From: JACVRW01 sp963812415
GTDB lineage: Bacteria; Actinomycetota; Thermoleophilia; Solirubrobacterales; Thermoleophilaceae
Direction: 5' to 3'
Length of the DNA stretch: 64,000 nucleotides
Assembly: GCA_963812415.1 (NCBI GenBank)
Contig: CAWEVH010000043.1
Location: 253,808-317,807, forward strand
Below are positions 43,093 through 51,381 of this stretch, in pieces. The notes under the pieces are model-generated. The model ran no database searches. It was not told the origin of the DNA and worked only from the letters and a program-made list of their open reading frames with translations. A program made the position numbers and the translations under genes. The first letter of the stretch is position 1. Each line of letters opens with the position of its first letter.

Positions 43093-45918
43093 GTGGGCTC
43101 GTCACTGCTTGAGCGCGCCCCGGACCTGGCCGAGATCAGCCGGTGCGTTCGAGCGGCCGGGGCAGGCGAGGGTTGCGCCTTGATGCTCGAGGGACCAGCG
43201 GGGATCGGCAAGACCGCGCTTCTCACCGCCGCGTGTGACGAGGCGCGCAGAGCCGGCATGGCGACTCTCACCGCGCGTGCCGGCGAGCTCGAGACCGGCC
43301 TGCCCTGGGGCGTCGTCCGCGGCCTCTTCGAGCCGGAGCTGGCCGGAGCCTCGAGGGCCGAGCAGCGGGACCTGCTCTCCGACGCGGCCGGGCTCGCCCG
43401 CATCGCGCTCCGGTCTGACGGCGGGCATATGGCTCCCCGGCGGGCTGACGCGCTGGGGGCGGCGCTGCATGGCCTCTACTGGCTGACGGCGAACATTGCC
43501 GCGAGAGGGCCCGTTCTGCTGGCGATCGACGACGCCCACTGGGCCGACAAGGCGTCGCTGCGCTGGCTCGCCTATCTGGTAGCGCGCTTGGAAGGCCTGC
43601 CCGTGCTGGTCGTAATGACGGTCCGGCCCCGCGAGCCCGGCACGCCGTGGGGGGCGATCTCGGCGATCGCGCGAGCTGGGAGCGTCGTGCAACCTTCCGC
43701 GCTCAGCTGCGAAGCCACCGGGCTGCTGGTACGCGCCTTGCTCGGAGAGGAGGCGACCGCGGCTTTCTGCCAGTCCTGCCACTCGGCGACCGCGGGCAAT
43801 CCATTTCTGCTGCGTTGCCTGCTGGTGGAGCTGCGCGATCGGGAAGACCTACCGGACGGCACGTGCACCGAATGGATTACGGAGATCCACTCGGACGTGA
43901 TCTCGCGCGCCGTCCTTGCCCGTCTGGCGCGCCTTCCTGAGATCGCGCGTGAGCTCGCGTCGGCAATCGCTGTGTTCGGTGCGCGCTGCTCGCTTGACGA
44001 CGCGGCCGCGATTGCCGGCCTCGACACGGATGCAGCGATCGCGGCGGCCGACGCGCTGGCCGCGCAGGACGTGATCGTCGAGAGCGAGCCGTTGGAATTC
44101 GTGCATCCGATCGTCCGGACCGCCGTCTATGACGAGATGCCGAATCATCGGAGGGTGCGCTGGCACGCGCGGGCGGCTCGCCTCCTCGATGACGCAGAGG
44201 CGCCCCCCGATGAAATCGCCGTCCATCTGCTCCCGCTTGCGCCGAACGCGGACGCGACGGTGGTCGGCATCCTCCACTCCGCCGCAGCCGCCGCGCTGCG
44301 CGCGGGCGCGCCGGAGTCCGCGGTCGAATATCTCACCCGAGCACTCGCGGAGCCGCCTTCGCCCCGGGCTCGCGTGGCGATCCTACGAGAGCTCGGAGCT
44401 GCCGAGGCCTCGCTCCAGGACCCGGCCGGCGCCGGGCACCTCCAGGAGGCCCTCAGCTTGAGCTCCCAGCCGAGCGAGCGCGCCGAGATCGCGCGAGAGC
44501 TGGCCATCCCGCTGATGCACAGCGGGCAGATGGGTGAGGCCGTCGATTTGCTCGAGCGAGCGTCCGGCGAGCTCGCGCCCGGCGACCGGGAGCTGCAGCT
44601 CGAGCTCGAGGCCGACATCATCGGGGCGGGCCGGCTGCATCCTGCTCTCCGGCGCACTGCTCTTGCGCGTGTACGGGCGCTCCGAGCCGCCTGCCTGGAG
44701 GGACGGACGTTCGGGGAGCGGGTGGCCCTATCGGCGGTCGCCCTGGAGCTCCAATCCCCCGTGGGCACGGCCGCGGAATCGATCAGATGCGCCGAGCGGG
44801 CGCTTGGTGGCGGGCGCCTGATGGCGGAGGCCAGCGTGGAGTCTCCCGCCCTGTGGTACGCCGCGACCGCGCTCATCCTCGCGGACGCCTTTGATCTCGC
44901 TGACCAAGTGTTCGAGTCGGCGGTCGCCGAGTCCCGCGTTCGGGGCTCCACCGTGGGGTTGGCGCTCGGCTTGGGCTTCCGGGCGCTGCTCGGTTACCGG
45001 ACCGGTCGGCTCGACGAGGCTGAAGCGGATGCACGCCAGGCGCTCGAGATCTCAGCGACGGTGCGTTGGGCGGGGAGCGTCTACGCGCTGCTGTTCTTGA
45101 TCGAAGTCCTGGTCGAACGGGACCGGCCCCATGATGCCGCGGAGGCCCTCGCGGCAAGCGGGCTTGAGAGCCACGACGGTGAACTCTTGCCGCTCCTGCT
45201 CATACGTCACGGCCGGGGTCGGCTGAGCCTCGCACTCGGGGAAGCGGAAGCCGGTCTCCGCGACATGCGGGCCGCCGCCGCCCAGCTCGAGGCCGGGGCG
45301 TTTCCGCCGCAGCTGTGGCCATGGCGGTCGAGTCACGCGCTTGCGCTCGCGGCTGCGGGCGAGACGGAGGAGGCGTGCCGGCTCGCAGACCAGGAGCTTC
45401 GACTGACGCGCGCGTTCGGGGCTCCCGGCTCGCTCGGAATCTCGCTCCGCACACGTGGGCTGGTCGAGCCTGGAGCCGCCGACCTGGACCTGCTTCGCGA
45501 GGCGGTCGCCGTGCTCGCGGGCTCGGGCGCAGCGCTGGAGCACGCACGGGCCTTGGTCGAGCTCGGAGCGGCCCTGCGGCGGGCGGGGCATCGGTTGAAG
45601 AGCGTCGAGCCGTTGCGCGAGGGCTTGGATCTCGCGCACCGTTGCGGCGCAAGCGCGCTCGCTGCGCGGGCCCGCGACGAGCTCGTGACCGCCGGAGCCA
45701 GGCCGAGGCGCGACGCGCTCCACGGCCGCGACGCGCTCACGGCAAGCGAGCTCCGGACCGCGCGGATGGCAGCGGATGGTCGGAGTAATCGCGAGATCGC
45801 GCAGGCGCTCTTCGTCGGCCTGCGCACCGTCGAGACGCACCTGACCCACACCTACCAGAAGCTCGCCATTCATTCTCGCGACGCGCTCCCCGACGCTCTC
45901 AGCGCGCGCGCGCCGTAG
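43093..45918 (+). CDS. Large ATP-binding LuxR-type regulator (LAL family)
   Basis: GTG 43093 gives 941 residues. Walker A GPAGIGKTALL is at about 34-44, Walker B LLAIDDAHWAD near 140 and an STAND/AAA-type region extends to about 330. A long TPR-like helical region follows (residues 380-860). The C-terminal LuxR HTH is LTASELRTARMAADGRSNRE then IAQALFVGLRTVETHLTHTY. LAL proteins sense a small ligand and activate nearby or distant operons. The next genes (a secreted repeat protein and a PAS-LuxR regulator) suggest a signalling neighbourhood. The effector is unknown. Confidence 0.92.
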   Translation: MGSSLLERAPDLAEISRCVRAAGAGEGCALMLEGPAGIGKTALLTAACDEARRAGMATLTARAGELETGLPWGVVRGLFEPELAGASRAEQRDLLSDAAGLARIALRSDGGHMAPRRADALGAALHGLYWLTANIAARGPVLLAIDDAHWADKASLRWLAYLVARLEGLPVLVVMTVRPREPGTPWGAISAIARAGSVVQPSALSCEATGLLVRALLGEEATAAFCQSCHSATAGNPFLLRCLLVELRDREDLPDGTCTEWITEIHSDVISRAVLARLARLPEIARELASAIAVFGARCSLDDAAAIAGLDTDAAIAAADALAAQDVIVESEPLEFVHPIVRTAVYDEMPNHRRVRWHARAARLLDDAEAPPDEIAVHLLPLAPNADATVVGILHSAAAAALRAGAPESAVEYLTRALAEPPSPRARVAILRELGAAEASLQDPAGAGHLQEALSLSSQPSERAEIARELAIPLMHSGQMGEAVDLLERASGELAPGDRELQLELEADIIGAGRLHPALRRTALARVRALRAACLEGRTFGERVALSAVALELQSPVGTAAESIRCAERALGGGRLMAEASVESPALWYAATALILADAFDLADQVFESAVAESRVRGSTVGLALGLGFRALLGYRTGRLDEAEADARQALEISATVRWAGSVYALLFLIEVLVERDRPHDAAEALAASGLESHDGELLPLLLIRHGRGRLSLALGEAEAGLRDMRAAAAQLEAGAFPPQLWPWRSSHALALAAAGETEEACRLADQELRLTRAFGAPGSLGISLRTRGLVEPGAADLDLLREAVAVLAGSGAALEHARALVELGAALRRAGHRLKSVEPLREGLDLAHRCGASALAARARDELVTAGARPRRDALHGRDALTASELRTARMAADGRSNREIAQALFVGLRTVETHLTHTYQKLAIHSRDALPDALSARAP

Positions 45919-45982
45919 CGCTGTGGATGGGCGATGCGGGCGCCGATCGCTCGGCGCCCGCTGACCCTCACATCGCGGTCGG

Positions 45983-46456
45983 CTACGGAGCTGTCCAGCG
46001 GGGCCGCGGTCGCCGCGCCACGGCGACGAATCCGATGGACAACAGGGCGATCATCAGCGCGCTCGCCGAGAACACGATCGCGAGCGTCTGGCTGCTGCCC
46101 TCTTCGACTGTGACCACCGTGCGGCGGTCGACCGCAACCGGCGCGGGAGCCGACACCGAGCCCGTCGTGATCCCGCGGGCGGCGTCCCGCACATCCGGCG
46201 AGCGCAGGTCGCGAGACCCGGCCGACGGCTGCGCCGCTTGCTGTGACGCAAGCGCGGCATCGCGGGCATCCGGCGAGCGTAGGTCCTCACTGCCAGCCGC
46301 CGGCTCCGCCGCCAGCGCGGCATCGCGCGCGTCCGCCGAGCGCAGGTCCTGATTGGTCGTCTGCGCGACCGCGGTCGGCGCCGCGACGGTGAGTACGCAC
46401 GCGGATAGCGCAAGAGCAACTGCTCGGCGACGTCTCAAGCTGATCCTTCGGTTCAT
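45983..46456 (-). CDS. Secreted, membrane-anchored protein with DLRSPDARDAA repeats
   Basis: ATG 46456 has a ribosome site (AAGGAG) 8 nt upstream and encodes 157 residues. The signal peptide ends TAVAQTT. It is followed by three repeats, DLRSADARDAAL, DLRSPDARDAAL and DLRSPDVRDAA, separated by short Ala/Ser/Pro linkers. A Val/Arg-rich linker, one membrane helix (LAIVFSASALMIALLSIGFV) and a short basic tail follow. The repeat motif is a feature I associate with actinobacterial exported proteins of unknown function. It converges with the LAL gene end. Confidence 0.72.
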   Translation of the reverse strand: MNRRISLRRRRAVALALSACVLTVAAPTAVAQTTNQDLRSADARDAALAAEPAAGSEDLRSPDARDAALASQQAAQPSAGSRDLRSPDVRDAARGITTGSVSAPAPVAVDRRTVVTVEEGSSQTLAIVFSASALMIALLSIGFVAVARRPRPRWTAP

Positions 46457-46476
46457 TGCGAGTCTCCTTCTCAATG

Positions 46477-46495
46477 GCCTCGCGGATCGCGAGGC
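46477..46495. promoter_or_regulatory. Perfect inverted repeat upstream of the repeat-protein gene
   Basis: GCCTCGCG, GAT, CGCGAGGC form a perfect 8-bp inverted repeat 21 bp upstream of the ATG at 46456. It could be a 5-prime leader hairpin or a regulator site for the divergent pair with the PAS-LuxR gene. There is no T-tract. Confidence 0.45.
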
Positions 46496-46671
46496 TTGGC
46501 CAGTTCGCGACGATCTTGGTGCGTTGGGGGATTCCTCGCGTCGTGGAGGGGACCACGATCTTTGGCGGCCCGGCGACCGGGAGAAGCGGAGACGCGCTGT
46601 GGGGAGTCGGTTTCGCGGTCGCGGGTACCGCGCTGCGCGAAGCTCGGCCGAGTTAGCGCGACAATGTGCTC

Positions 46672-47268
46672 ATGGACTCTGAGGGATGGGCGACTCTCTT
46701 CCAGGCGGCCTTCAGGGATTCCCGCAATGCGATGTGCCTGGCGGACGACGCCCGGCGCATCGTCGACGTCAACGGTGCCTGCCTGCACCTGCTGGGCTAC
46801 CGCCGGGCCAAGGTCGTGGATCGTCCCATGTACGAGTTCGTCGCCGGCGGCCCGCTCATGACGCCGCGGCAGTGGGCGGCCGCGCTGGGGCGACGCCGCT
46901 TCACGGGCGAGGGGGAGATGGTGCGCGCGGACGGGGCGACGGTGCGTGTCCAGTGGGGCGCCACAACAGAGATGGTCACCGGGCGCAGGCTCGTCCTGGT
47001 CGTCGCGCTGAGCATCTCGGGCCGGGGGCGCGGTCTTCGACTCGCAGAGGCGCCTGAGGCCGGCCGGGCCGCGCTCTCGGACCGGCAGCGCGAGATCGTC
47101 CGACTCGTGGCGCTGGGTCGCACGAGCCCGGAGATTGCCGATGAGCTCCAGATCAGCCACAACACCGTCCGCACCCACATGCGCAACTCGATGAGGAGGG
47201 TGGGCGCACGCTCGCGCGCCCAGCTGGTCGCCAAGGCGCTCGGGGAGGGGCACGCGCTGGCGCCGTGA
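46672..47268 (+). CDS. PAS-domain LuxR-type response regulator-like protein
   Basis: ATG 46672 (a GTG two codons earlier is an alternative) gives 198 residues. Residues 1 to about 110 are a PAS domain: FQAAFRDSRNAMCLADDARR, IVDVNGACLHLLGYRRAKVV and FTGEGEMVRADGATVRVQWG. Residues 130-190 are a LuxR HTH: LSDRQREIVRLVALGRTSPE, IADELQISHNTVRTHMRNSM. No phosphoreceiver is present, so a ligand or redox signal is probably sensed by the PAS domain. It is divergent from the repeat protein gene. Confidence 0.9.
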   Translation: MDSEGWATLFQAAFRDSRNAMCLADDARRIVDVNGACLHLLGYRRAKVVDRPMYEFVAGGPLMTPRQWAAALGRRRFTGEGEMVRADGATVRVQWGATTEMVTGRRLVLVVALSISGRGRGLRLAEAPEAGRAALSDRQREIVRLVALGRTSPEIADELQISHNTVRTHMRNSMRRVGARSRAQLVAKALGEGHALAP

Positions 47269-47278
47269 CAGCCCAGCT

Positions 47279-47335
47279 GTAGGCGTCCACCCGAAGTGAG
47301 CATGCGTTCCGCGGTAGAGAGCGAAATCTGGCGGG
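47279..47335. repeat. Dispersed repeat, partial copy 3
   Basis: GTAGGCGTCCACCCGAAGTG to GAGCGAAATCTGGCGGG matches the first 55-60 bp of the 42511 and 51020 copies with several changes; the rest is missing. It lies in the gap between the PAS-LuxR and TPR genes, directly beyond the stop of the regulator. Confidence 0.6.
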
Positions 47336-47349
47336 ACGGCGGGCGCTGG

Positions 47350-48171
47350 TCACGATGTGTGCGTGGCAAGCCTTGCCACGTTGGCCTTGAGCGTCGCAAC
47401 TTGTGGATGGTCAGCTGCTACCCGGCCTTCGAGCAATCGGAGAGCGCGCTCATAGCACTGCCTTGCTTCGGCCTCCTTGCCGGTTCGTCGACAGACGACG
47501 CCGAGTGTGCCGAGCGTCGGAACGAGTTCGATGTGGTCGGGGCCGAGCGACTGCTGTTTGATCGTGAGCGCGCGGCGTAGCCGCGTGTCTGCTTGCTCGA
47601 GATCTCCGCGGCGGGCGTCGATCGCGCCGAGGTTTCCCAGCGTCACGCCGACCTCGTGGTGGTCGGGCCCCAATGCCTGCTCGAAAATCGCGAGCGCCTC
47701 TTCGAGCAGTTCCGCCGCCTCGTCATGACGGCCGGTGGCGTCGACGATCGCCGCCAATGCGGCACGGTCGGCGGCGCTTTCCGGATGCGCCCGGCCGAGC
47801 GCCGCTTCGCGGATAGATACCGCCTCGCGCGCCGCTGCTTCGCCGGCGGCCGGTCGTCCCGCGGCGTGCGCAAGGCCGCCGATGTTGTGAAGTACGGTCG
47901 CGACCTCGGGGTGGTTCGGGCCAAGCGTTGCCGTCAAGGATTCGAGTGATCGCTCGTAGAGAGCCGAGGCCTCGTCGAAGCAACCGCTGTACTTCAAGAC
48001 CACGGCGAGGTTGTTGCGAACACCTGCCGTCGTGGGATCACCCGGCGGTAGATGCGTTTCGGCAAGCACCAGCGCGCGGCGGTAGGCGGCGTCGGCGGCG
48101 CTCAGATCACCCGCTCGTCGACGCTCGGCGCCGAGTCGATCGAGCCGCTCGACCTCAGCACGATGCCGCAC
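47350..48171 (-). CDS. Tetratricopeptide-repeat protein (kinesin light chain-like TPR_12 repeats)
   Basis: GTG 48171 starts 12 bp after the stop of the 41-residue peptide gene. The 273 residues are six 42-residue TPR units of the kinesin-light-chain subtype. Each has an ALGPNHPEVATVLHNIGGLA-like consensus (for example TLGPNHPEVATVLHNIGGLA, ALGPDHHEVGVTLGNLGAID and SLGPDHIELVPTLGTLGVVC). There is no HTH, kinase or NB-ARC domain. Such superhelical arrays bind peptides. With the secreted peptide upstream it could be the receptor of an RRNPP-like pair, or just a scaffold. Confidence 0.85.
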   Translation of the reverse strand: MRHRAEVERLDRLGAERRRAGDLSAADAAYRRALVLAETHLPPGDPTTAGVRNNLAVVLKYSGCFDEASALYERSLESLTATLGPNHPEVATVLHNIGGLAHAAGRPAAGEAAAREAVSIREAALGRAHPESAADRAALAAIVDATGRHDEAAELLEEALAIFEQALGPDHHEVGVTLGNLGAIDARRGDLEQADTRLRRALTIKQQSLGPDHIELVPTLGTLGVVCRRTGKEAEARQCYERALRLLEGRVAADHPQVATLKANVARLATHTS

Positions 48172-48183
48172 CGTCTCGCCGGC

Positions 48184-48309
48184 TCAGGTGTCGAGCAGGA
48201 GCGTCTCGTTGTGGTTTCCGAGATTCATGCCGGCCATCGCCGTCGCGGCGGGGACGAACGACGCGCCGACAACGACGATTGTCAGGACTAACCGCTGATG
48301 CTTTGGCAT
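48184..48309 (-). CDS. 41-residue secreted peptide preceding the TPR gene
   Basis: The ATG at 48309 is preceded by a strong ribosome site (GAGGAGGTCGAG). The short product has a basic start (MPKHQR), a hydrophobic core (LVLTIVVVGASFVPAA) and a possible signal peptidase site at TAMA. That would leave a mature peptide GMNLGNHNETLLLDT. The stop is 12 bp before the GTG of the TPR gene, so the two are co-transcribed. No homology is recognised. The layout resembles Phr/PapR-type signal precursors beside TPR receptors, although there the peptide usually follows the receptor. Confidence 0.65.
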   Translation of the reverse strand: MPKHQRLVLTIVVVGASFVPAATAMAGMNLGNHNETLLLDT

Positions 48310-48901
48310 CTCGACCTCCTCAGGCGTTCAATGGTGGTGCCGTCTGCACCGAACCATTTTCGTCCCGCCCGCCAGCGCCATATGTGCGAATCCGCACACA
48401 CGGCCCCACGGAGTTTGGCCCAGTCGACGGCATCCCAACGCGGTTCCAGATGCTTGTCGAGGCTGTCGCACAAACCCCCGGCGAGGCCGTTGGATCCCCT
48501 CTAAGGGTCGGCTCCGAAATCGGCCATCTCCTTCGTCGCGAACGGCCGGTTCCTCGCAAGGTCGTCCTGGACGGCGACTCTGGCATGCATCTCCGCGACC
48601 GCTCTGCGCGTTTTCTCAGACGGGTTGATGCGACAGCCTCCATGCAATGCGATGGCCGGAGAATGCGTCCGTAGGGAGCCGCGTCCACCCGGCGGTTTTG
48701 GTCGGATGCCCGGAACTCCTGTGACGGTTCCTTGCGGGAGCCTGCGGGAGCCTGGCGGGAGCCAGACCAGGCATTGCCGGGAGCACGCAGCCAACTTCGA
48801 GCACCGGCACGGGTGCCGTGAGCCCCGCCGACGGCTCCAACGGCTGCTGAGTGAAATGCGACAATTTCTGGAGCGTTTTGCCTATACGCGAGGAGCCGGT
48901 T
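48310..48901. other. 592-bp region without a supported gene
   Basis: Reading both strands shows no frame with recognisable domains. It contains the promoter region of the peptide/TPR pair at its left end and a short direct repeat, TGCGGGAGCC three times in a row, at 48734-48764. The right end holds the start region of the carbonic anhydrase gene. Confidence 0.55.
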
Positions 48902-49393
48902 ATGACCGCGACGGACGACCTGCTGAAGAACGCCGAAAAGCATGCCGAGGGCTTCGACAAGGGCGACCTGCCGATGCCGCCCGCCAAGAAGGTCGCGATC
49001 GTGGCGTGCATGGACGCCCGCGTGAACCCGTATCCGATCTTCGGGCTCGAGTTGGGTGACGCGCACGTGATCCGCAACGCGGGCGGCGTCGTCACCGACG
49101 ACGAAATCCGCTCGCTGGCAATCTCTCAGCGGCTCCTCGGCACCGAGGAAATCATCCTCATGCACCACACCGACTGCGGCATGCTCACCTTCACCGATGA
49201 AGACTTCAGACGAGCCATCCAGGAGGACACCGGCATTAAGCCCGCCTGGTCGGCCGAGGCCTTTGACGATCTCGGGGCGGACGTGCGCCAATCCATCAAC
49301 CGGATCAAGTCGAGCCCGTTCATCCCCAACAAGGACTCAATTCGCGGATTCATCTACGAGGTCGAAACCGGCCGTCTGCGCGAGGTCACGTGA
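48902..49393 (+). CDS. Beta-carbonic anhydrase (Rv1284-like)
   Basis: ATG 48902 gives 163 residues. Zinc ligands are Cys36 in KVAIVACMDARVNP (with the Asp38/Arg40 dyad), His89 and Cys92 in LMHHTDCGMLTF; GDAHVIRNAGGVVTDDEIRS completes the active-site block. It interconverts carbon dioxide and bicarbonate. The size and C-terminal region (SSPFIPNKDSIRGFIYEV) match the mycobacterial Rv1284 type. It has no operon neighbour. Confidence 0.94.
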   Translation: MTATDDLLKNAEKHAEGFDKGDLPMPPAKKVAIVACMDARVNPYPIFGLELGDAHVIRNAGGVVTDDEIRSLAISQRLLGTEEIILMHHTDCGMLTFTDEDFRRAIQEDTGIKPAWSAEAFDDLGADVRQSINRIKSSPFIPNKDSIRGFIYEVETGRLREVT

Positions 49394-49579
49394 CCCGCAG
49401 CGAAGCGCCCCGCGATCTAGTTGATGGGCGCGTCGGCCCCACATCCGGTGGACGGATTGCTTCGCCCGACAGTCCGGGCGATGGCCCGGCCCCTGCTTAG
49501 CGATGTAGCGGCTTCATTCGCGAGTGGCCGGCGGTTGAGAGCCGAACCCACTCAGAGGCACGGGATACTGGGCGGGGCC

Positions 49580-49975
49580 ATGTCGCAGGAGAACGTGGAG
49601 ATAGTGCGGCGTGGCTACGAGCACTTCAACCGTAGTGGCGAGGTCGACTACAGCGTCCTCGACCCGGAAATCGTTTATGACCTGTCGCGGCGGACCTTTG
49701 ACCCCCTCGTCTTTCGCGGTCATGAAGGAGTCCGGGAGTTCGTGAGGCTAGTTTGGGAGCAATGGGCATCCAGGCGGATGGAGCCCCAGGACCTCATCGA
49801 CGCGGGAGACACGGTCGTCGCTTCTGTTCGTCTGGTTGGGGTTGGCAGGCAAAGCGGAGTCGAAACAATGGCCAACGCCGCTCACATCTGGACCTTCCGC
49901 GACGGCAAGATCGTGCGGCTGACCGTGTTCCAAACAATGCAAGACGCCCTCATAGCCGCAGGGCTGCGGGTGTAG
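49580..49975 (+). CDS. SnoaL-like/NTF2-fold protein
   Basis: ATG 49580 encodes 131 residues. MSQENVEIVRRGYEHFNRSG and LDPEIVYDLSRRTFDPLVFR with GHEGVREFVRLVWEQWASRR are typical for the large actinobacterial family annotated as nuclear transport factor 2 / SnoaL-like, whose members nearly all begin MSQENVE. The function is unknown. The gene is preceded by 186 bp without other features. Confidence 0.85.
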   Translation: MSQENVEIVRRGYEHFNRSGEVDYSVLDPEIVYDLSRRTFDPLVFRGHEGVREFVRLVWEQWASRRMEPQDLIDAGDTVVASVRLVGVGRQSGVETMANAAHIWTFRDGKIVRLTVFQTMQDALIAAGLRV

Positions 49976-50046
49976 GCGAAACTGTCGCGGTTCGTCCACA
50001 GCGGGGGCGTTGAGTGTCCGGGCTCGGGGGGCGCTTGCTCTGCGGG

Positions 50047-50391
50047 TTATCGCTGCTGTACGAGCGTGATGGCGTTGCCCTCGGGGTCGGTCGCCTCAGC
50101 GATCAGCACCTTGTCGGACGTCGTGTCGTCCAGCGGGCCGATATCGAGACCTCGCTCGGCGATCGCCGCGAGCTCGCGCTCGAGGTCGTCGAGGTCGAGC
50201 GTCAGCTGCGACCGACCGGCACGTTCAGGGTTGGAGACCAGCTGCACCACTCCGCCTGAAGGGACGTGCCACTCGGCGAGGCCCTCCATAGGCAGCGCGT
50301 CCGCGGGCCGTCCAAAGATGCGCTCGTACCAAGGCAACACGGCATCGACGTCGGCGACGGCAACACCGGCGAGAACGCGGCTCACAGGCAT
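50047..50391 (-). CDS. Glyoxalase/VOC-family protein
   Basis: The 114 residues fit one VOC domain: VLAGVAVADVDAVLPWYERI FGRP at the start, GGVVQLVSNPERAGRSQLTL in the middle and DPEGNAITLVQQR at the end. The Glu/His metal pattern of VOC enzymes is partly visible (EWHVPSGG, EATDPEGN). It may act as an enzyme or as a binding protein; the substrate is unknown. Confidence 0.87.
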   Translation of the reverse strand: MPVSRVLAGVAVADVDAVLPWYERIFGRPADALPMEGLAEWHVPSGGVVQLVSNPERAGRSQLTLDLDDLERELAAIAERGLDIGPLDDTTSDKVLIAEATDPEGNAITLVQQR

Positions 50392-50529
50392 CGGGGCTCA
50401 ACTCCTATCAGGGATGGGATGCTTGCTATCCATTAGGACCGGCCCTGCGACCTGAACTCATCGGCGAGCGGCTCGCACGAGCTGCTGCGAGCTGGTGGGG
50501 ATGCGGCTCGCGGTTATCGTTGTCGCCCT

Positions 50530-50937
50530 GTGCCATCCGAGTTCGTGACCGTGCCGCTCGCGGGTGGGACTGTCGCTCCGCCCGGAAGCGACCTCGTCAT
50601 GACCGAGGTGCTAGACCCGGGCGGTACCGACCCGCCCACCTATATCGCGCCCTTGCACATCCACACACGCGACGACGAAGCCTGGTACGTGCTCGAGGGT
50701 GAGCTCGCGTTTCTGCTCGATGGATCCGAAGTTCGCGTCCGCGCGGGTGGCGGCATCGTCGTCCCGGCCGGTACCGAGCACACGTTCTGGAACCCATTGA
50801 CCGGCCGGACGCGCTACCTGCTCGTCATGACAGCGACCGTGCATCGTCTCGTCGAGGCGCTGCACGAGCCGGGCCGACAGGGCGACCTCGATGCGGTGTT
50901 CCGCGCGCACGACAGCGTCCTGATCGGCTGGCCCTGA
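50530..50937 (+). CDS. Cupin-domain protein
   Basis: GTG 50530 gives 135 residues forming one cupin barrel. Motif 1 is PLHIHTRDDEAWYVLEGELAF (two His and a Glu of the metal site) and motif 2 is VVPAGTEHTFWNP (third His). The C-terminal helix (HRLVEALHEPGRQGDLD) resembles quercetinase-like cupins. The real substrate is not known. Confidence 0.88.
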   Translation: MPSEFVTVPLAGGTVAPPGSDLVMTEVLDPGGTDPPTYIAPLHIHTRDDEAWYVLEGELAFLLDGSEVRVRAGGGIVVPAGTEHTFWNPLTGRTRYLLVMTATVHRLVEALHEPGRQGDLDAVFRAHDSVLIGWP

Positions 50938-51019
50938 GCCGCGCGTCGAACCGGGGCGATCGCTCGCCCATGCGGCACGAGGCTCTCTATGAGCCGTGCC
51001 CGAAGCGCCCAGCGTCCAT

Positions 51020-51164
51020 GTAGGTGCCCACCAGAAGCGAGCATGCGTTCCCCGGCAGCGAGCGAAACCTGACGGCCAGCCGGATGAGCACCGAATGCCC
51101 GAATAATTCGAGCAATTCGTGGAACGCACCTGTGAGCCCCAGGGTGGATTCACAGGCCGACGCG
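51020..51164. repeat. Dispersed repeat, copy 2 (145 bp)
   Basis: This is nearly identical to 42511-42661, without its 6-bp insertion. Copies in two unrelated intergenic regions 8.5 kb apart, plus the partial third copy, show a mobile or recombination-spread element. The right edge meets the berberine-bridge-enzyme remnant: the remnant's stop codon falls inside the repeat. Confidence 0.85.
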
Positions 51165-51299
51165 CAGGTTGTAGCCGCGCTCCCTGTGCGGGTAGGCCGT
51201 CGCCGTCGGGGCCACGCGCGTGACCGCACCGTGAAAGTCCTCGATCACGAGCGCGCAGAGTTGGCTGGGCGCCCGCTCGAACGCCCTGGTCACACCTCG
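51153..51299 (-). pseudogene. Berberine-bridge-type FAD oxidase C-terminal remnant
   Basis: The minus strand reads SQLCALVIEDFHGAVTRVAP and TATAYPHRERGYNL, the end region of BBE-like FAD-linked oxidases (the H-G-A-x-x-R-V and A-x-P-H-R-x-x-x-Y-N-L motifs). The rest of the enzyme is missing, and the sequence stops in the dispersed repeat. It is a leftover of a deleted gene. The remaining bases of 50938-51381 hold nothing else recognisable. Confidence 0.75.
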
Positions 51300-51381
51300 A
51301 CGGCCCGCGCCCGCAAACGCGGACTGAGAGACGGGGGCGCGCAAGCGGCCCCCGTCCCGTTCCGTCGGCTCGAACAGTGGC

